Of a stretch of 11,138 nt of DNA, positions 1 through 7,853 are shown in pieces. The DNA lies in assembly GCA_963204845.1 (NCBI GenBank), contig CAUJIL010000305.1:1-11138 (forward strand), given 5' to 3'. How positions within the stretch are numbered: position 1 is the stretch's first letter; each line of letters opens with the position of its first letter. The DNA is from Pseudomonadota bacterium (GTDB lineage Bacteria; Pseudomonadota; Gammaproteobacteria; Pseudomonadales; UBA5518). The notes below the pieces were generated by a model. The model had not been told where the DNA came from. It saw nothing but the letters and a program-made list of their open reading frames with translations, and ran no database searches. A program made the translations under genes and the position numbers.

Positions 1-793
1 CCACGGCGGAAGGCATGCGGCCCAGCAGGGCGGACACCTCGGTACCGGCCAGCGTGTAGCGGTAGATGTTGTCGACGAACAGCAGAACGTCCCGTCCCTC
101 GTCACGGAAGGACTCGGCCATGGTCAGACCGGTCAGCGCCACGCGCAGACGGTTGCCCGGCGGTTCGTTCATCTGGCCATACACCAGCGCCACCTTGTCC
201 AGAACATTCGACTCTTTCATCTCGTGGTAGAAGTCGTTCCCTTCGCGGGTACGCTCCCCTACGCCGGCGAACACCGAGTACCCCGAGTGCTCCATCGCGA
301 TGTTGCGGATCAGTTCCATCAGGGTCACGGTCTTGCCCACGCCCGCGCCACCGAACAGACCGATCTTGCCACCCTTGGAGATCGGCATGATCAGGTCGAT
401 CACCTTGATGCCGGTTTCCAGCAGTTCGACCGCCGGTGACTGCTCGGCGTAGGTCGGCGCCGCGCGGTGGATCGGCATGCGCACCTGTTCGCCGATCGGT
501 CCCTTCTCGTCGATCGGGTGGCCCAGCACATCCATGATGCGACCCAAGGTTTCCTTGCCGACCGGCACGGAAACCGCGGAACCGGTGTTGCTCACGTCGA
601 GGCCGCGGCGCACACCCTCAGTGGAACCCATGGCGATCGTGCGCACGATGCCGTCGCCCAGTTGCTGCTGGACTTCCAGCACCAGGTCCTTGCCGCCCAC
701 CGTCAGCGCATCGTAGATCGCCGGGACGGCATCGCGGGGGAACTCGACGTCGATAACGGCGCCAATCACCTGTACGATTTTTCCACTGCTCAT
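1..793 (-). CDS. atpD: F1Fo ATP synthase beta subunit AtpD (partial, C-terminus off the window)
   Basis: This is the catalytic beta subunit of the F1 sector, which makes ATP from ADP and phosphate at the inner membrane. The ATG is at 793-791, after an AGAGGA ribosome site. The first 264 residues are present, against about 460 in the family; the rest lies beyond base 1. The N-terminal beta-barrel begins MSSGKIVQVIGAVIDVEFP. The P-loop GGAGVGKT is at residues 148-155, the catalytic glutamate motif GERTREG puts Glu at 180, and the Walker B strand VLLFVD ends at Asp 241. These match the E. coli numbering within one residue. The DELSEED lever and C-terminal helices are not in view. It is the last gene of the atp operon seen here, 99 bases after atpG; atpC would be expected beyond the left edge. 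No frame damage is seen. Confidence 0.98.
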   Translation of the reverse strand, partial: MSSGKIVQVIGAVIDVEFPRDAVPAIYDALTVGGKDLVLEVQQQLGDGIVRTIAMGSTEGVRRGLDVSNTGSAVSVPVGKETLGRIMDVLGHPIDEKGPIGEQVRMPIHRAAPTYAEQSPAVELLETGIKVIDLIMPISKGGKIGLFGGAGVGKTVTLMELIRNIAMEHSGYSVFAGVGERTREGNDFYHEMKESNVLDKVALVYGQMNEPPGNRLRVALTGLTMAESFRDEGRDVLLFVDNIYRYTLAGTEVSALLGRMPSAV

Positions 794-892
794 CTCGTGT
801 TCCTCTTCAGTCTGTTCTTCACGCCCGCAGGGCGCTCCTGAGGCCGTTCAAATGCTTCGCGCGATGGCCCGGCAACGCTCGGATCCGTGCCG
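794..892 (-). other. atpG-atpD intercistronic spacer with small hairpin
   Basis: This 99-base gap is the longest within the atp operon. Read on the minus strand it contains a 6-bp stem with a 3-base loop (GCGCCC-tgc-GGGCGT, one G-U pair, about 820-834), followed by the atpD ribosome site GAGG 8 bases before ATG. There is no U-run after the stem, so it is not an intrinsic terminator. It may affect processing or the translation of atpD, whose product is needed in three copies per enzyme; that role is inferred. Confidence 0.4.
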
Positions 893-1753
893 CTAGACCG
901 CCGCCGCCCCGCTGACGATCTCGGCGAGTTCCTGCGTGATGGCCGCCTGGCGCGCCTTGTTGTAGACCAGCTTGAGGTCGCTGATCAGCTCGCCGGCGTT
1001 GTCGGTGGCGGCCTTCATCGCCACCATGCGCGCGGCCTGCTCGCAGGCCACGTTCTCCACCACGCCCTGGTAGACCTGCGACTCGATGTAGCGCGTGAGC
1101 AGCCCGTCGAGCAGCTCCTTCGCATCGGGTTCGTACAGGTAGTCCCAGTGGTGCTTCAGCTCCTTCTCTTCGGACGCCTCCAGCGGCAGCACCTGCGCAA
1201 TCGTCGGCTGCTGCGTCATCGTGTTCACGAAGGTGTTGTAGGCCAGGAACACCTGGTCGACCTTCCCTGCCGCATAGGCATCGAGCACCACCTTCACGCC
1301 GCCGATCAGGTCAGCCGCCGCCGGCGCGTCACCGAGACCGCGCAGTGCGGCAGTAATGCGCCCGCCCATGCCGCCGAAGAAGCTGCTGGCCTTGGTGCCG
1401 ATGACGCAGAGATCGATCTCCACGCCCTTGGCGTTCCACTCCTTCATCTCGCGCAGCACCGCCTTGAACAGGTTTATGTTCAGGCCGCCGCACAATCCGC
1501 GGTCCGTGGAGACGATGACGAACGCGACGCGACGCACCTCGCGCTGCTGCATGTACAGGTGCTTGTACTCCGGCGCCGCGTTGGCGATGTGGCCGACCAC
1601 CGAGCGGATGCGCTCGGCGTAGGGCTTGCCGCGCGCCATGCGCTCCTGGGCCTTGCGCATCTTGCCGGCCGCGACCATCTGCATCGCATTGGTGATCTTC
1701 TGCGTGCTCGTCACGCTGGCGATCTTGGTGCGGATTTCCTTTGCGCCTGCCAT
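893..1753 (-). CDS. atpG: F1Fo ATP synthase gamma subunit AtpG
   Basis: This is the central rotor shaft of F1, which couples c-ring rotation to conformational change in the three beta subunits. The product is 286 residues, essentially the E. coli length (287). The ATG at 1753-1751 follows a GAGGG ribosome site with a 6-base spacer. The two ends are the conserved parts that form the antiparallel coiled coil inside the alpha3beta3 ring: the N-terminus with KEIRTKIASVTSTQKITNAM (residues 5-24) and the C-terminus with ATDNAGELISDLKLVYNKAR. The globular middle carries the STDRGLCGGLN motif. It lies 18 bases after atpA and is read in the same operon. No oddities are seen. Confidence 0.98.
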   Translation of the reverse strand: MAGAKEIRTKIASVTSTQKITNAMQMVAAGKMRKAQERMARGKPYAERIRSVVGHIANAAPEYKHLYMQQREVRRVAFVIVSTDRGLCGGLNINLFKAVLREMKEWNAKGVEIDLCVIGTKASSFFGGMGGRITAALRGLGDAPAAADLIGGVKVVLDAYAAGKVDQVFLAYNTFVNTMTQQPTIAQVLPLEASEEKELKHHWDYLYEPDAKELLDGLLTRYIESQVYQGVVENVACEQAARMVAMKAATDNAGELISDLKLVYNKARQAAITQELAEIVSGAAAV

Positions 1754-1771
1754 GTGCTGCCCTCGGGTTTC

Positions 1772-3316
1772 TTACCAGGCCTGCGTCGCCACGAACTTGT
1801 CGAGCGCTTCTTTCAGGGCTGCCGCGGTTTCCTTGCTGAAATCGCCGGTCGCGTTGATGTTGTTCATCAGCGCGGCGTATTCGCTGCCCATGAAGGAGTG
1901 CAGGGCGGCTTCGAAGTCGAGGATCTTCTTGATCGCCACGTTCTTCAGGTAGCCCTCGTTCGCCGCGAACAGCGAGACACCCATCTGCGCCACGGAGAGC
2001 GGCGAGTACTGCTTCTGCTTCATCAGCTCGGTCACGCGCTGTCCGTGCTCGAGCTGGGCACGGGTCGCTTCGTCCAGGTCGGAGGCAAACTGCGCGAACG
2101 CAGCCAGCTCGCGGTACTGCGCGAGCGCCAGGCGGATGCCGCCGCCGAGCTTCTTGATGATGCTGGTCTGGGCGGCACCACCGACGCGCGATACCGAGAG
2201 ACCGGCGTTCATCGCCGGTCGTACGCCGGCGTTGAACAGGCTGCTCTCGAGGAAGATCTGGCCGTCGGTGATCGAGATCACGTTGGTCGGCACGAAGGCC
2301 GATACGTCGCCGGCCTGCGTCTCGATGATCGGCAGCGCGGTCAGCGAGCCGGTTTTCCCCTTCACTTCGCCGTTGGTGAATTTTTCCACGTAGTCGGGAT
2401 TCACGCGTGCGGCGCGCTCGAGCAGGCGCGAGTGCAGGTAGAACACGTCACCCGGATACGCTTCGCGGCCCGGCGGCCGACGCAGCAGCAGCGAGATCTG
2501 GCGGTACGCCCATGCCTGCTTGGTGAGATCGTCGTAGATGATCAGCGCGTCCTGGCCGCGGTCACGGTAGTACTCGCCCATGGTGCAGCCGGAGAACGGC
2601 GCGATGTACTGCATCGACGCGGGGTTCGAGGCGCTCGCCACGACCACCGTCGTGTGCGCCATCGCGCCATGCTCCTCGAGCTTGCGCACCACGGCGGCAA
2701 TCGAGGACTGCTTCTGCCCGATCGCGACGTAGATGCACTTAACGCCGGTGCCCTTCTGGTTGATGATCGCGTCGATCGCGATCGCGGTCTTGCCTATCTG
2801 GCGGTCACCGATGATCAGCTCGCGCTGGCCGCGGCCCACCGGCACCATCGAGTCGAGCGCCTTCAGGCCGGTCTGCACCGGCTGCGACACCGACTGGCGT
2901 GTGATGACGCCCGGGGCGACCTTCTCGATCGGGTCGAAGAGTTTGGCGGCGATCGGGCCCTTGCCGTCGATCGGGTTGCCGAGCGCGTCGACCACGCGAC
3001 CCTCGAGTTCCGGACCGATCGGCACCTCGAGCACGCGGCCCGTGCAGCGGCAGGTCTGGCCTTCCTCGAGACCCTTGTATTCGCCGAGCACCACTGCGCC
3101 GACGGAATCGCGCTCGAGGTTCAGGGCCATGCCGTAGACGCCGCCCTGGAACTCGATCATCTCGCCGTACATCACCTCGCCGAGGCCATGGATGCGGACG
3201 ATACCGTCGGAGAGGCTGACGATCGTGCCCTCGTTCTGCGCCTGCGTGGAGACATCGAGCCGCTCGATGCGCTGCTTGATGATCTCGCTGATTTCCGTGG
3301 GGTTCAGTTGCTGCAT
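1772..3316 (-). CDS. atpA: F1Fo ATP synthase alpha subunit AtpA
   Basis: This is the non-catalytic nucleotide-binding alpha subunit of F1. At 514 residues it is of normal length (513 in E. coli). The N-terminus MQQLNPTEISEIIKQRI is the conserved delta/b-binding segment. The P-loop GDRQIGKT is at residues 170-177; the fifth residue is Ile (codon ATA) where Thr is usual, and the GxxxxGKT pattern is kept. Further on are the LIIYDDLTKQAWAYRQ Walker B region, the SLLLRRPPGREAYPGDVFY segment and NAGLSVSRVGGAAQ, with the arginine finger at residue 377 (E. coli 376). An AAGGA ribosome site precedes the ATG. It lies 21 bases after atpH. The large antisense reading frame over this gene is a codon-bias shadow. 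Confidence 0.98.
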   Translation of the reverse strand: MQQLNPTEISEIIKQRIERLDVSTQAQNEGTIVSLSDGIVRIHGLGEVMYGEMIEFQGGVYGMALNLERDSVGAVVLGEYKGLEEGQTCRCTGRVLEVPIGPELEGRVVDALGNPIDGKGPIAAKLFDPIEKVAPGVITRQSVSQPVQTGLKALDSMVPVGRGQRELIIGDRQIGKTAIAIDAIINQKGTGVKCIYVAIGQKQSSIAAVVRKLEEHGAMAHTTVVVASASNPASMQYIAPFSGCTMGEYYRDRGQDALIIYDDLTKQAWAYRQISLLLRRPPGREAYPGDVFYLHSRLLERAARVNPDYVEKFTNGEVKGKTGSLTALPIIETQAGDVSAFVPTNVISITDGQIFLESSLFNAGVRPAMNAGLSVSRVGGAAQTSIIKKLGGGIRLALAQYRELAAFAQFASDLDEATRAQLEHGQRVTELMKQKQYSPLSVAQMGVSLFAANEGYLKNVAIKKILDFEAALHSFMGSEYAALMNNINATGDFSKETAAALKEALDKFVATQAW

Positions 3317-3337
3317 CTGGGTTTCCTTTGATTCCCG

Positions 3338-3874
3338 TCAGGAATTCATTGCTTCGGATAGCTTCGCAAGGCGACCGCGCACGGAACCGTCGATCACGAG
3401 ATCGGCCGTGCGTATGACCACGCCGCCAATGAGGGCCTTGTCGACCGTGGTGCTGACGCGCACCGTGCGCTGCAGCTTGCGGCCGATCGCGTCGGCCAGG
3501 CGCTCTGCCTGTTCGGGCGCGATGTCGAACGCGCTCGTGACCTCGAGATCCACCGAACGCTCCTGCGCGGCCTTGAACGCGAGGAACAGTTCGTATACCT
3601 GTGGCAACAGCGGCAGGCGCCTGTTCTCGGCGAGCACCCGCACGAAATTGCACGCCTGCCCCGGGAGCACGTCGCCGCACAGTTCGATCAGCGCGTCGGC
3701 CTTCTGCACCACCGTCAGTGACGGCGAGGCGATCAGCGTCGCTACGCGCGGCTCGGTGGCCAGTTGCGCCGCGGTTGCCAGCGCCGTCGCCCACGCTGGC
3801 AGCGTGTCGCTGGCGAGCGCCTGCTCGAACGCCGCCTTGGCGTAAGGACGCGCGAGGGTGGTCAGTTCTGCCAT
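3338..3874 (-). CDS. atpH: F1Fo ATP synthase delta subunit AtpH
   Basis: This is the delta (OSCP-type) subunit, part of the peripheral stalk at the top of F1, where it ties the alpha N-termini to the b dimer. The product is 178 residues (177 in E. coli). It begins MAELTTLARPYAKAAFEQAL, the typical N-terminal helical domain. It ends with the conserved beta-rich part: a TVRVSTTVDKALIGGVVIRT stretch, then DLVIDGSVRGRLAKLSEAM. The ATG at 3874-3872 lies 14 bases after the atpF stop, with GAGG 8 bases upstream of it. Identity rests on position between atpF and atpA as well as on the C-terminal motif, since delta is the least conserved F1 subunit. Confidence 0.96.
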   Translation of the reverse strand: MAELTTLARPYAKAAFEQALASDTLPAWATALATAAQLATEPRVATLIASPSLTVVQKADALIELCGDVLPGQACNFVRVLAENRRLPLLPQVYELFLAFKAAQERSVDLEVTSAFDIAPEQAERLADAIGRKLQRTVRVSTTVDKALIGGVVIRTADLVIDGSVRGRLAKLSEAMNS

Positions 3875-3888
3875 GTGCCGCGCCTCGA

Positions 3889-4359
3889 TCAGAGTTCTTG
3901 CGCGAGCCGGTCGACGATGTCGCGGTGCGCGTTCACGTCGATGGCACGGCCCAGGATACGCTCGGCACCGGCGACCGCGAGCACGCCGACCTGCGTGCGC
4001 AACTGCTCGCGCGCACGGTTCGTTTCCTGCTCGATCTCGGCCTGTGCGGCGGCCTTGATGCGCTCGCCTTCCTCGCGTGCGCGATCCTTGGCTTCATCGA
4101 CGATCTGCGCGGCACGGCGGTTCGCCTGCTCGATGATCGACGCAACCTCGGCCTTGGCTTCCTTGAGCTGGCTGGACGCGCGGTCCTGCGCCAGCTCCAG
4201 GTCGCGATGCGCGCGTTCCGCGGCCGACAGCCCCTCGGCGATCTGCTGCGTGCGCGCGTCCATGGCATTGCGGATGAACGGCCAGACGAACTTCATGCAG
4301 AACCACACGAAGATCAGAAAGGTAATGGACTGGCCGATGAGTGTCAGGTTGATATTCAC
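3889..4359 (-). CDS. atpF: F1Fo ATP synthase b subunit AtpF
   Basis: This is the b subunit, which forms the dimeric peripheral stalk joining the membrane Fo sector to F1. At 156 residues it equals the E. coli length. One N-terminal membrane segment (about residues 5-25, LTLIGQSITFLIFVWFCMKF) is followed by the conserved VWPFI and a long charged helix (about 35-140, rich in Ala, Glu, Arg and Gln) typical of the right-handed coiled coil. The start is GTG at 4359-4357. No upstream in-frame ATG is close, and AGGAG (4371-4367) stands 7 bases before it, which decides the start. It lies 61 bases after atpE. Confidence 0.97.
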   Translation of the reverse strand: MNINLTLIGQSITFLIFVWFCMKFVWPFIRNAMDARTQQIAEGLSAAERAHRDLELAQDRASSQLKEAKAEVASIIEQANRRAAQIVDEAKDRAREEGERIKAAAQAEIEQETNRAREQLRTQVGVLAVAGAERILGRAIDVNAHRDIVDRLAQEL

Positions 4360-4366
4360 GCCGTCG

Positions 4367-4371
4367 CTCCT
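4367..4371 (-). promoter_or_regulatory. Ribosome binding site deciding the GTG start of atpF
   Basis: Read on the minus strand this is AGGAG, 7 bases before GTG at 4359-4357. It supports the GTG as the true start. The spacer between atpE and atpF also holds a 5-bp stem (GCGGA/TCCGC, about 4394-4407) without a U-run. Confidence 0.7.
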
Positions 4372-4420
4372 GAGTTCGTTTGAGCCGTCGTCACGCGGAT
4401 CGCTCCGCTACCGGCCGTCT

Positions 4421-4654
4421 TCAGAGCTTGACCGCGAAGATGAGGTACATGGCGATACCGACGCCGATCATCGGCACTGCGTCGAGCAGACCGGCGATCA
4501 GGAACATCTTGCCCTGCAGCATGGGCGCCATTTCGGGCTGTCGCGCCGAACCTTCGAGGAGCTTGCCGCCAAGGATGCCAAAGCCAACCGCGGTACCGGC
4601 GGCACCTAGACCGATCATCAGAGCGGCTGCTACGAAGAGGATTGCTTGTTCCAT
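4421..4654 (-). CDS. atpE: F1Fo ATP synthase c subunit AtpE
   Basis: This is the proteolipid that forms the rotating proton-driven c ring in the membrane. At 77 residues (79 in E. coli) it is a hairpin of two membrane helices. Helix 1 (about 4-30) has the small-residue motif GLGAAGTAVGFGILGG that lets helices pack in the ring. The polar loop is ARQPE (37-41), the contact with gamma and epsilon. Helix 2 (about 50-75) carries the proton-binding Asp at 58 in GLLDAVPMIGVG. There is no sodium-type Glu/Gln/Ser-Thr signature, so it should be proton-coupled (inference). The ATG at 4654-4652 follows GGAG with a 6-base spacer. Its stop is 61 bases before atpF, and its start is 41 bases after atpB. Confidence 0.98.
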   Translation of the reverse strand: MEQAILFVAAALMIGLGAAGTAVGFGILGGKLLEGSARQPEMAPMLQGKMFLIAGLLDAVPMIGVGIAMYLIFAVKL

Positions 4655-4695
4655 GATGTTCTCCGAGTGAGTGAGTAGTGGAAAATGATCCGGGA

Positions 4696-5616
4696 TCAGT
4701 GTTCTTCAGACACGTCATGCGCCATCGCCATGTAGACGATGGTCAGAACCATGAACACGAACGCCTGCAAGGTGATAATCAGAATGTGGAACACGGCCCA
4801 CGCCCATTGCAGCACGCCTGCCAGCGAACCCAGCAGCACCCCGGCGCCGAACATGATGGCGATCAGGATGAAAATCATTTCGCCCGCGTACATGTTTCCG
4901 AAGAGTCGCAGGCCGAGCGAAATGGGCTTGGCGATCAGCGACACCGTCTCGAGCACGAGGTTGATCGGGATCAGGAAGACGTTGAAGTACCACTTCGGAG
5001 CGTGGAACGGGTGCAGTGTCAGTTCCTTGACGAAACCGACGACCCCTTTCTCCTTGATTGAGAAGAACAGCATCAGCCCGAAGACAGTGAACGACATACC
5101 GAGGGTGACGTTCGGGTCGGTAGTCGGTACCACCTTCAGGAACAGGTGAGGGTTTCCCGTGATGATCCCGGCGGCGTGCGGTAGCCAGTCGACCGGCAGC
5201 AGATCCATCAGGTTCATCATGAAGATCCACACGAAGATGGTCAGCGCCATCGGCGCGACCAGCCGATTCCTGTGGTGGAAGATGTCGCTCACGGTGCCGT
5301 CGACGAACTCGATGATCATCTCGACCGCGTTCTGCAGCCCGGTCGGCGCCCCCTTGTTCGCGGCCGCCTTCACCGCGACGCGGCGGAACAGCCAGCAGAA
5401 GAGCACGCCGAGAAAGATCGACCAGCCCATGCTGTCGACGTGGACTGCGCTGAAACCCATCGCGGAGGTTTCTTCCTTGCAGTGCGCCAAGGTCCAGCCG
5501 GCCTGTTCCATGACGTGTTCGCCGTCGCAATAGCTGCCGGCCGGGAGCTTGCCGTACGTCATGTTCGTCAGGTGGTGGAGGATGTATCCACTCGAGGTCT
5601 GGGCTTCGGCCGACAT
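4696..5616 (-). CDS. atpB: F1Fo ATP synthase a subunit AtpB
   Basis: This is the stator a subunit, which provides the two half-channels for protons beside the c ring. The product is 306 residues, longer than E. coli (271). The essential Arg is at about residue 237 in LRLFGNMYAGE, and the C-terminal helix has LQAFVFMVLTIVY. Several hydrophobic segments follow from about residue 66 (WSIFLGVLFCWLF), including LTIFVWIFMMNLMDLLPVDW. The N-terminal part before the first helix is extended (about residues 23-60) and holds two Cys, at 30 and 46. In the family this end faces the periplasm, so a disulfide is possible (inference). AGAGGAG stands 4 bases before the ATG at 5616-5614. It lies 36 bases after atpI. 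Confidence 0.97.
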   Translation of the reverse strand: MSAEAQTSSGYILHHLTNMTYGKLPAGSYCDGEHVMEQAGWTLAHCKEETSAMGFSAVHVDSMGWSIFLGVLFCWLFRRVAVKAAANKGAPTGLQNAVEMIIEFVDGTVSDIFHHRNRLVAPMALTIFVWIFMMNLMDLLPVDWLPHAAGIITGNPHLFLKVVPTTDPNVTLGMSFTVFGLMLFFSIKEKGVVGFVKELTLHPFHAPKWYFNVFLIPINLVLETVSLIAKPISLGLRLFGNMYAGEMIFILIAIMFGAGVLLGSLAGVLQWAWAVFHILIITLQAFVFMVLTIVYMAMAHDVSEEH

Positions 5617-5652
5617 AAGGCTCCTCTGATCCCGTCCCTGTCGCGGCCCGCT

Positions 5653-6042
5653 TCAAAGCCCGCGCAGGCGGGCGAGCAGGACGGTGTTCACGACATACAG
5701 GACGATGTAGGCACCAAAAAAGGCCGTTGCATCCAACGGCCGCACAACGACGAACACCGCGGCGAAGCCCGCGCACGTCAGCAGGAACTTCCCTGCCTCG
5801 GCGCGGTAGAAGCCACGCACCACTTCGCGCGCGGCACCCGCTCCACGGTACCGGAATACCCTCCAGCCGAACCACGCCTGTGGCAGCAGGAACAGCAGTC
5901 CGCCGGACAGCAGCGACCTTGCGGCAAGCGGGTCTGCCAGACCCGTTGCCACGGCGGCCGCGATGAGCAATCCGGATTCCGCCGCCAGTAACCGCCACAA
6001 CGACGGCCGCGGCAACGAGCTCGTGAACCTGTCAGGCCTCAT
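5653..6042 (-). CDS. atpI: ATP synthase assembly protein AtpI
   Basis: This is a small membrane protein at the head of the atp operon. In the family, AtpI helps assemble or stabilise the c ring and is not part of the finished enzyme. The product is 129 residues with four hydrophobic stretches (roughly 17-35, 43-60, 84-103, 106-124) and the segment REVVRGFYRAEAGKFLLT (residues about 72-89), whose FYRxEAGKF core is typical of gammaproteobacterial AtpI. The ATG is at 6042-6040. The ribosome site before it is weak, which suits a protein needed at low level. Identity rests on this motif, the membrane pattern and position. It is the first gene after the promoter at 6111-6139. Confidence 0.92.
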   Translation of the reverse strand: MRPDRFTSSLPRPSLWRLLAAESGLLIAAAVATGLADPLAARSLLSGGLLFLLPQAWFGWRVFRYRGAGAAREVVRGFYRAEAGKFLLTCAGFAAVFVVVRPLDATAFFGAYIVLYVVNTVLLARLRGL

Positions 6043-6110
6043 ACCCGGGCATCACTTTCGTGCATCGAACGCCCCGTCAGCGGTGTTCCGGGCGGCCAGA
6101 CCGGGCTGGC

Positions 6111-6139
6111 ATTATATGGATATGCCCCGGCGCGTTCAA
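6111..6139 (-). promoter_or_regulatory. Sigma70-like promoter of the atp operon
   Basis: On the minus strand, TTGAAC (6139-6134) is followed by a 17-base spacer and TATAAT (6116-6111). The -10 is perfect and the -35 matches four of six. Transcription should begin near 6104, about 60 bases before the atpI ATG. The -35 overlaps the parB stop codon (6138-6136), so the promoter is partly inside the upstream gene. This is predicted from sequence only. Confidence 0.72.
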
Positions 6140-7020
6140 CCGGGATCGGGGCGGAAATAGCGCAACAATCCGTCGAGCTGGTCGAGGCTCGAGTAGCCGA
6201 TCACGAGCCGGCCCTTGCCCCCGGACTTGTGCTCGATCGCGATCGCGGCGCCGGTGATCTCCGACAGCTCGCGCTCCAGGCCGCGGACGTCCACATCCGG
6301 TTCGGCAGCCCGTGGCCTGACGCGCGCCGGAGCCTGCAGCCGGCGCACCAACGCCTCGGTCTCACGCACCGTCAGGTCCTTCTCGAGGATCTCGCGCGCG
6401 ATCGCCGCCTGCTGTTCGGCCGCCAGCGTGAGCAACGCGCGCCCGTGGCCCATTTCCAGACGGCGCGCCTCGAGATGATCGCGCACCTCGGGAGCCAGGC
6501 CGAGCAGGCGCATCGTGTTGGTGACCGTGACCCGCGACTTGCCGACCGCCTCGGCGATCTGCTCGTGCGTCAGGCCGAACTCCTGCTGCAGGCGTTGCAG
6601 CGCCACCGCCTCCTCGATCGCGTTGAGGTCCTCGCGCTGGATGTTCTCGATCAGCGCAAGCGCCATCGCGGCCTCGTCGGGAACGTCGCGTACGATCGCC
6701 GGAATCACCGTCAACCCCGCCATCTGGCTGGCACGCCAGCGCCGCTCACCGGCGATCAGCTCGAATTCGCCGCCCGGCAGCGGACGCACCACCACCGGCT
6801 GCAGCAACCCCTGCGAGCGGATCGAGTTCGCGAGTTCCTCGAGCGCCTCGGGGTTGAAGTCGCGCCGCGGCTGGAAGCGGCCGCGCCGGACCAGGTCCAC
6901 CGGCAACTGGCGCAGGCTGTCGGCCCCTGCGGGTTCGCCTCCGGAGCCGGCGGTCCCGGACGAGCCGGCGCCGATCAGCGCATCGAGTCCTCGTCCGAGC
7001 CCACGTTTCTTCACAGCCAT
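6136..7020 (-). CDS. parB: Chromosome partitioning protein ParB
   Basis: This is the centromere-binding protein that loads at parS sites, spreads as a CTP-dependent clamp and works with ParA to segregate the origin region. The product is 294 residues. The N-terminus has KKRGLGRGLDALIG (residues 4-17), the conserved peptide that stimulates ParA ATPase in this family. The ParB/Srx-type domain follows (about 38-130) with FQPRRDF, the CTP-contact motif GERRWRAS (91-98) and ENIQREDLN (125-133). A helix-turn-helix is at about 150-174 (THEQIAEAVGKSRVTVTNTM), and the C-terminal dimerisation region is at about 230-294. Residues 18-35 are a Gly/Ser/Ala-rich linker. The ATG at 7020-7018 follows GAGG by 7 bases and is 2 bases after the parA stop. 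No parS was found in the window. Confidence 0.97.
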   Translation of the reverse strand: MAVKKRGLGRGLDALIGAGSSGTAGSGGEPAGADSLRQLPVDLVRRGRFQPRRDFNPEALEELANSIRSQGLLQPVVVRPLPGGEFELIAGERRWRASQMAGLTVIPAIVRDVPDEAAMALALIENIQREDLNAIEEAVALQRLQQEFGLTHEQIAEAVGKSRVTVTNTMRLLGLAPEVRDHLEARRLEMGHGRALLTLAAEQQAAIAREILEKDLTVRETEALVRRLQAPARVRPRAAEPDVDVRGLERELSEITGAAIAIEHKSGGKGRLVIGYSSLDQLDGLLRYFRPDPG

Positions 7021-7022
7021 CG

Positions 7023-7853
7023 CTAGTCCTCGTGAACGCGCGCCGGTGCTCCGGCGTCGCTGGCAGTAGTGGCGGATGCCGCTGCGGACTGCCGACCGTG
7101 ACGGCGCAGCATCTCGGAGGCCGCGGCCAGGTAGGCGATCGCGCCACGCGAGGCGGGATCGTAGATCAGCGCGGGTTGCCCGTGACTGGGCGCCTCGGCG
7201 AGCCGCACGTTACGCGGAATCAGCGTGGCGTAGACGCGCGAGCCGAAGTGCCCGATCAGTTGCATCGATACCTCGTTGGTCAGCGAATTGCGCGCGTCGT
7301 ACATGGTGCGCAGCAAACCCTCGATCTTCAGCTGCGGGTTCAGCGTCTTCTGCACCCGCGCCACCGTGTTCAGCAGCGACGACAGTCCTTCGAGCGCGTA
7401 GTACTCGCACTGCACCGGGATCAGGACGCTGTCGGCGGCGACCAGCGCGTTGACGGTCAGCATGTTCAGCGAGGGCGGGCAGTCGACCAGCACGTAGTCG
7501 TACTCGTGCTTCACACGCGCCAGCGCATAGCGCAGGCGGTTTTCCTTGTTGCTGGCGGTGACCAGCTCGACTTCGGCGGCGGTCAGGTCCGCGTTCGCCG
7601 GCAGCACGTCGAAACCGGACTCGGGGGCGCACTGGCGGGTCTGTTCGACGGTGGCCGAATGCATCAGCACGTCGTAGACCGAGGTCTCGAGCGCGTGCTT
7701 GTCGACGCCACAGCCCATCGTCGCGTTGCCCTGCGGGTCCAGGTCGACCAACAGCACGCGCTGCGCGCTCGCCGCCAGCGATGCCGCGAGGTTCACGGTG
7801 GTAGTGGTCTTGCCCACCCCGCCTTTCTGGTTCGTTATCGCAATGGTGGTCAC
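7023..7853 (-). CDS. parA: Chromosome partitioning ATPase ParA (Soj type)
   Basis: This is a Walker-type ATPase that binds DNA non-specifically as an ATP dimer and pulls ParB-parS complexes during segregation. The product is 276 residues. The deviant Walker A is KGGVGKTT at residues 10-17, with the signature Lys at 10. LLVDLDPQGNAT follows at about 35-46, then YDYVLVDCPPSLNMLT (Walker B), and a typical stretch around PVQCEYYALEGLSSLL. There is no N-terminal DNA-binding extension of the plasmid ParA/SopA kind, so it is the short chromosomal type. The start is GTG at 7853-7851, whose bases overlap the rsmG stop (GTGA). No good ribosome site lies at the right distance, so translation probably depends on coupling to rsmG. 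The Ala/Thr-rich C-terminus (about 250-272) is low-complexity. Confidence 0.97.
   Translation of the reverse strand: MTTIAITNQKGGVGKTTTTVNLAASLAASAQRVLLVDLDPQGNATMGCGVDKHALETSVYDVLMHSATVEQTRQCAPESGFDVLPANADLTAAEVELVTASNKENRLRYALARVKHEYDYVLVDCPPSLNMLTVNALVAADSVLIPVQCEYYALEGLSSLLNTVARVQKTLNPQLKIEGLLRTMYDARNSLTNEVSMQLIGHFGSRVYATLIPRNVRLAEAPSHGQPALIYDPASRGAIAYLAAASEMLRRHGRQSAAASATTASDAGAPARVHED

Noticed and set aside
2381..2396. parS-like sequence TTTTTCCACGTAGTCG within atpA
   Set aside because: Only one half resembles the ParB site; the other half is not its inverted copy. No full parS was found in the window.
887..3331. 814-codon open frame on the plus strand antisense to atpG and atpA
   Set aside because: It lies opposite two certain genes, its His/Leu/Arg/Asp-rich translation resembles no protein, and such frames are expected from third-position GC bias.
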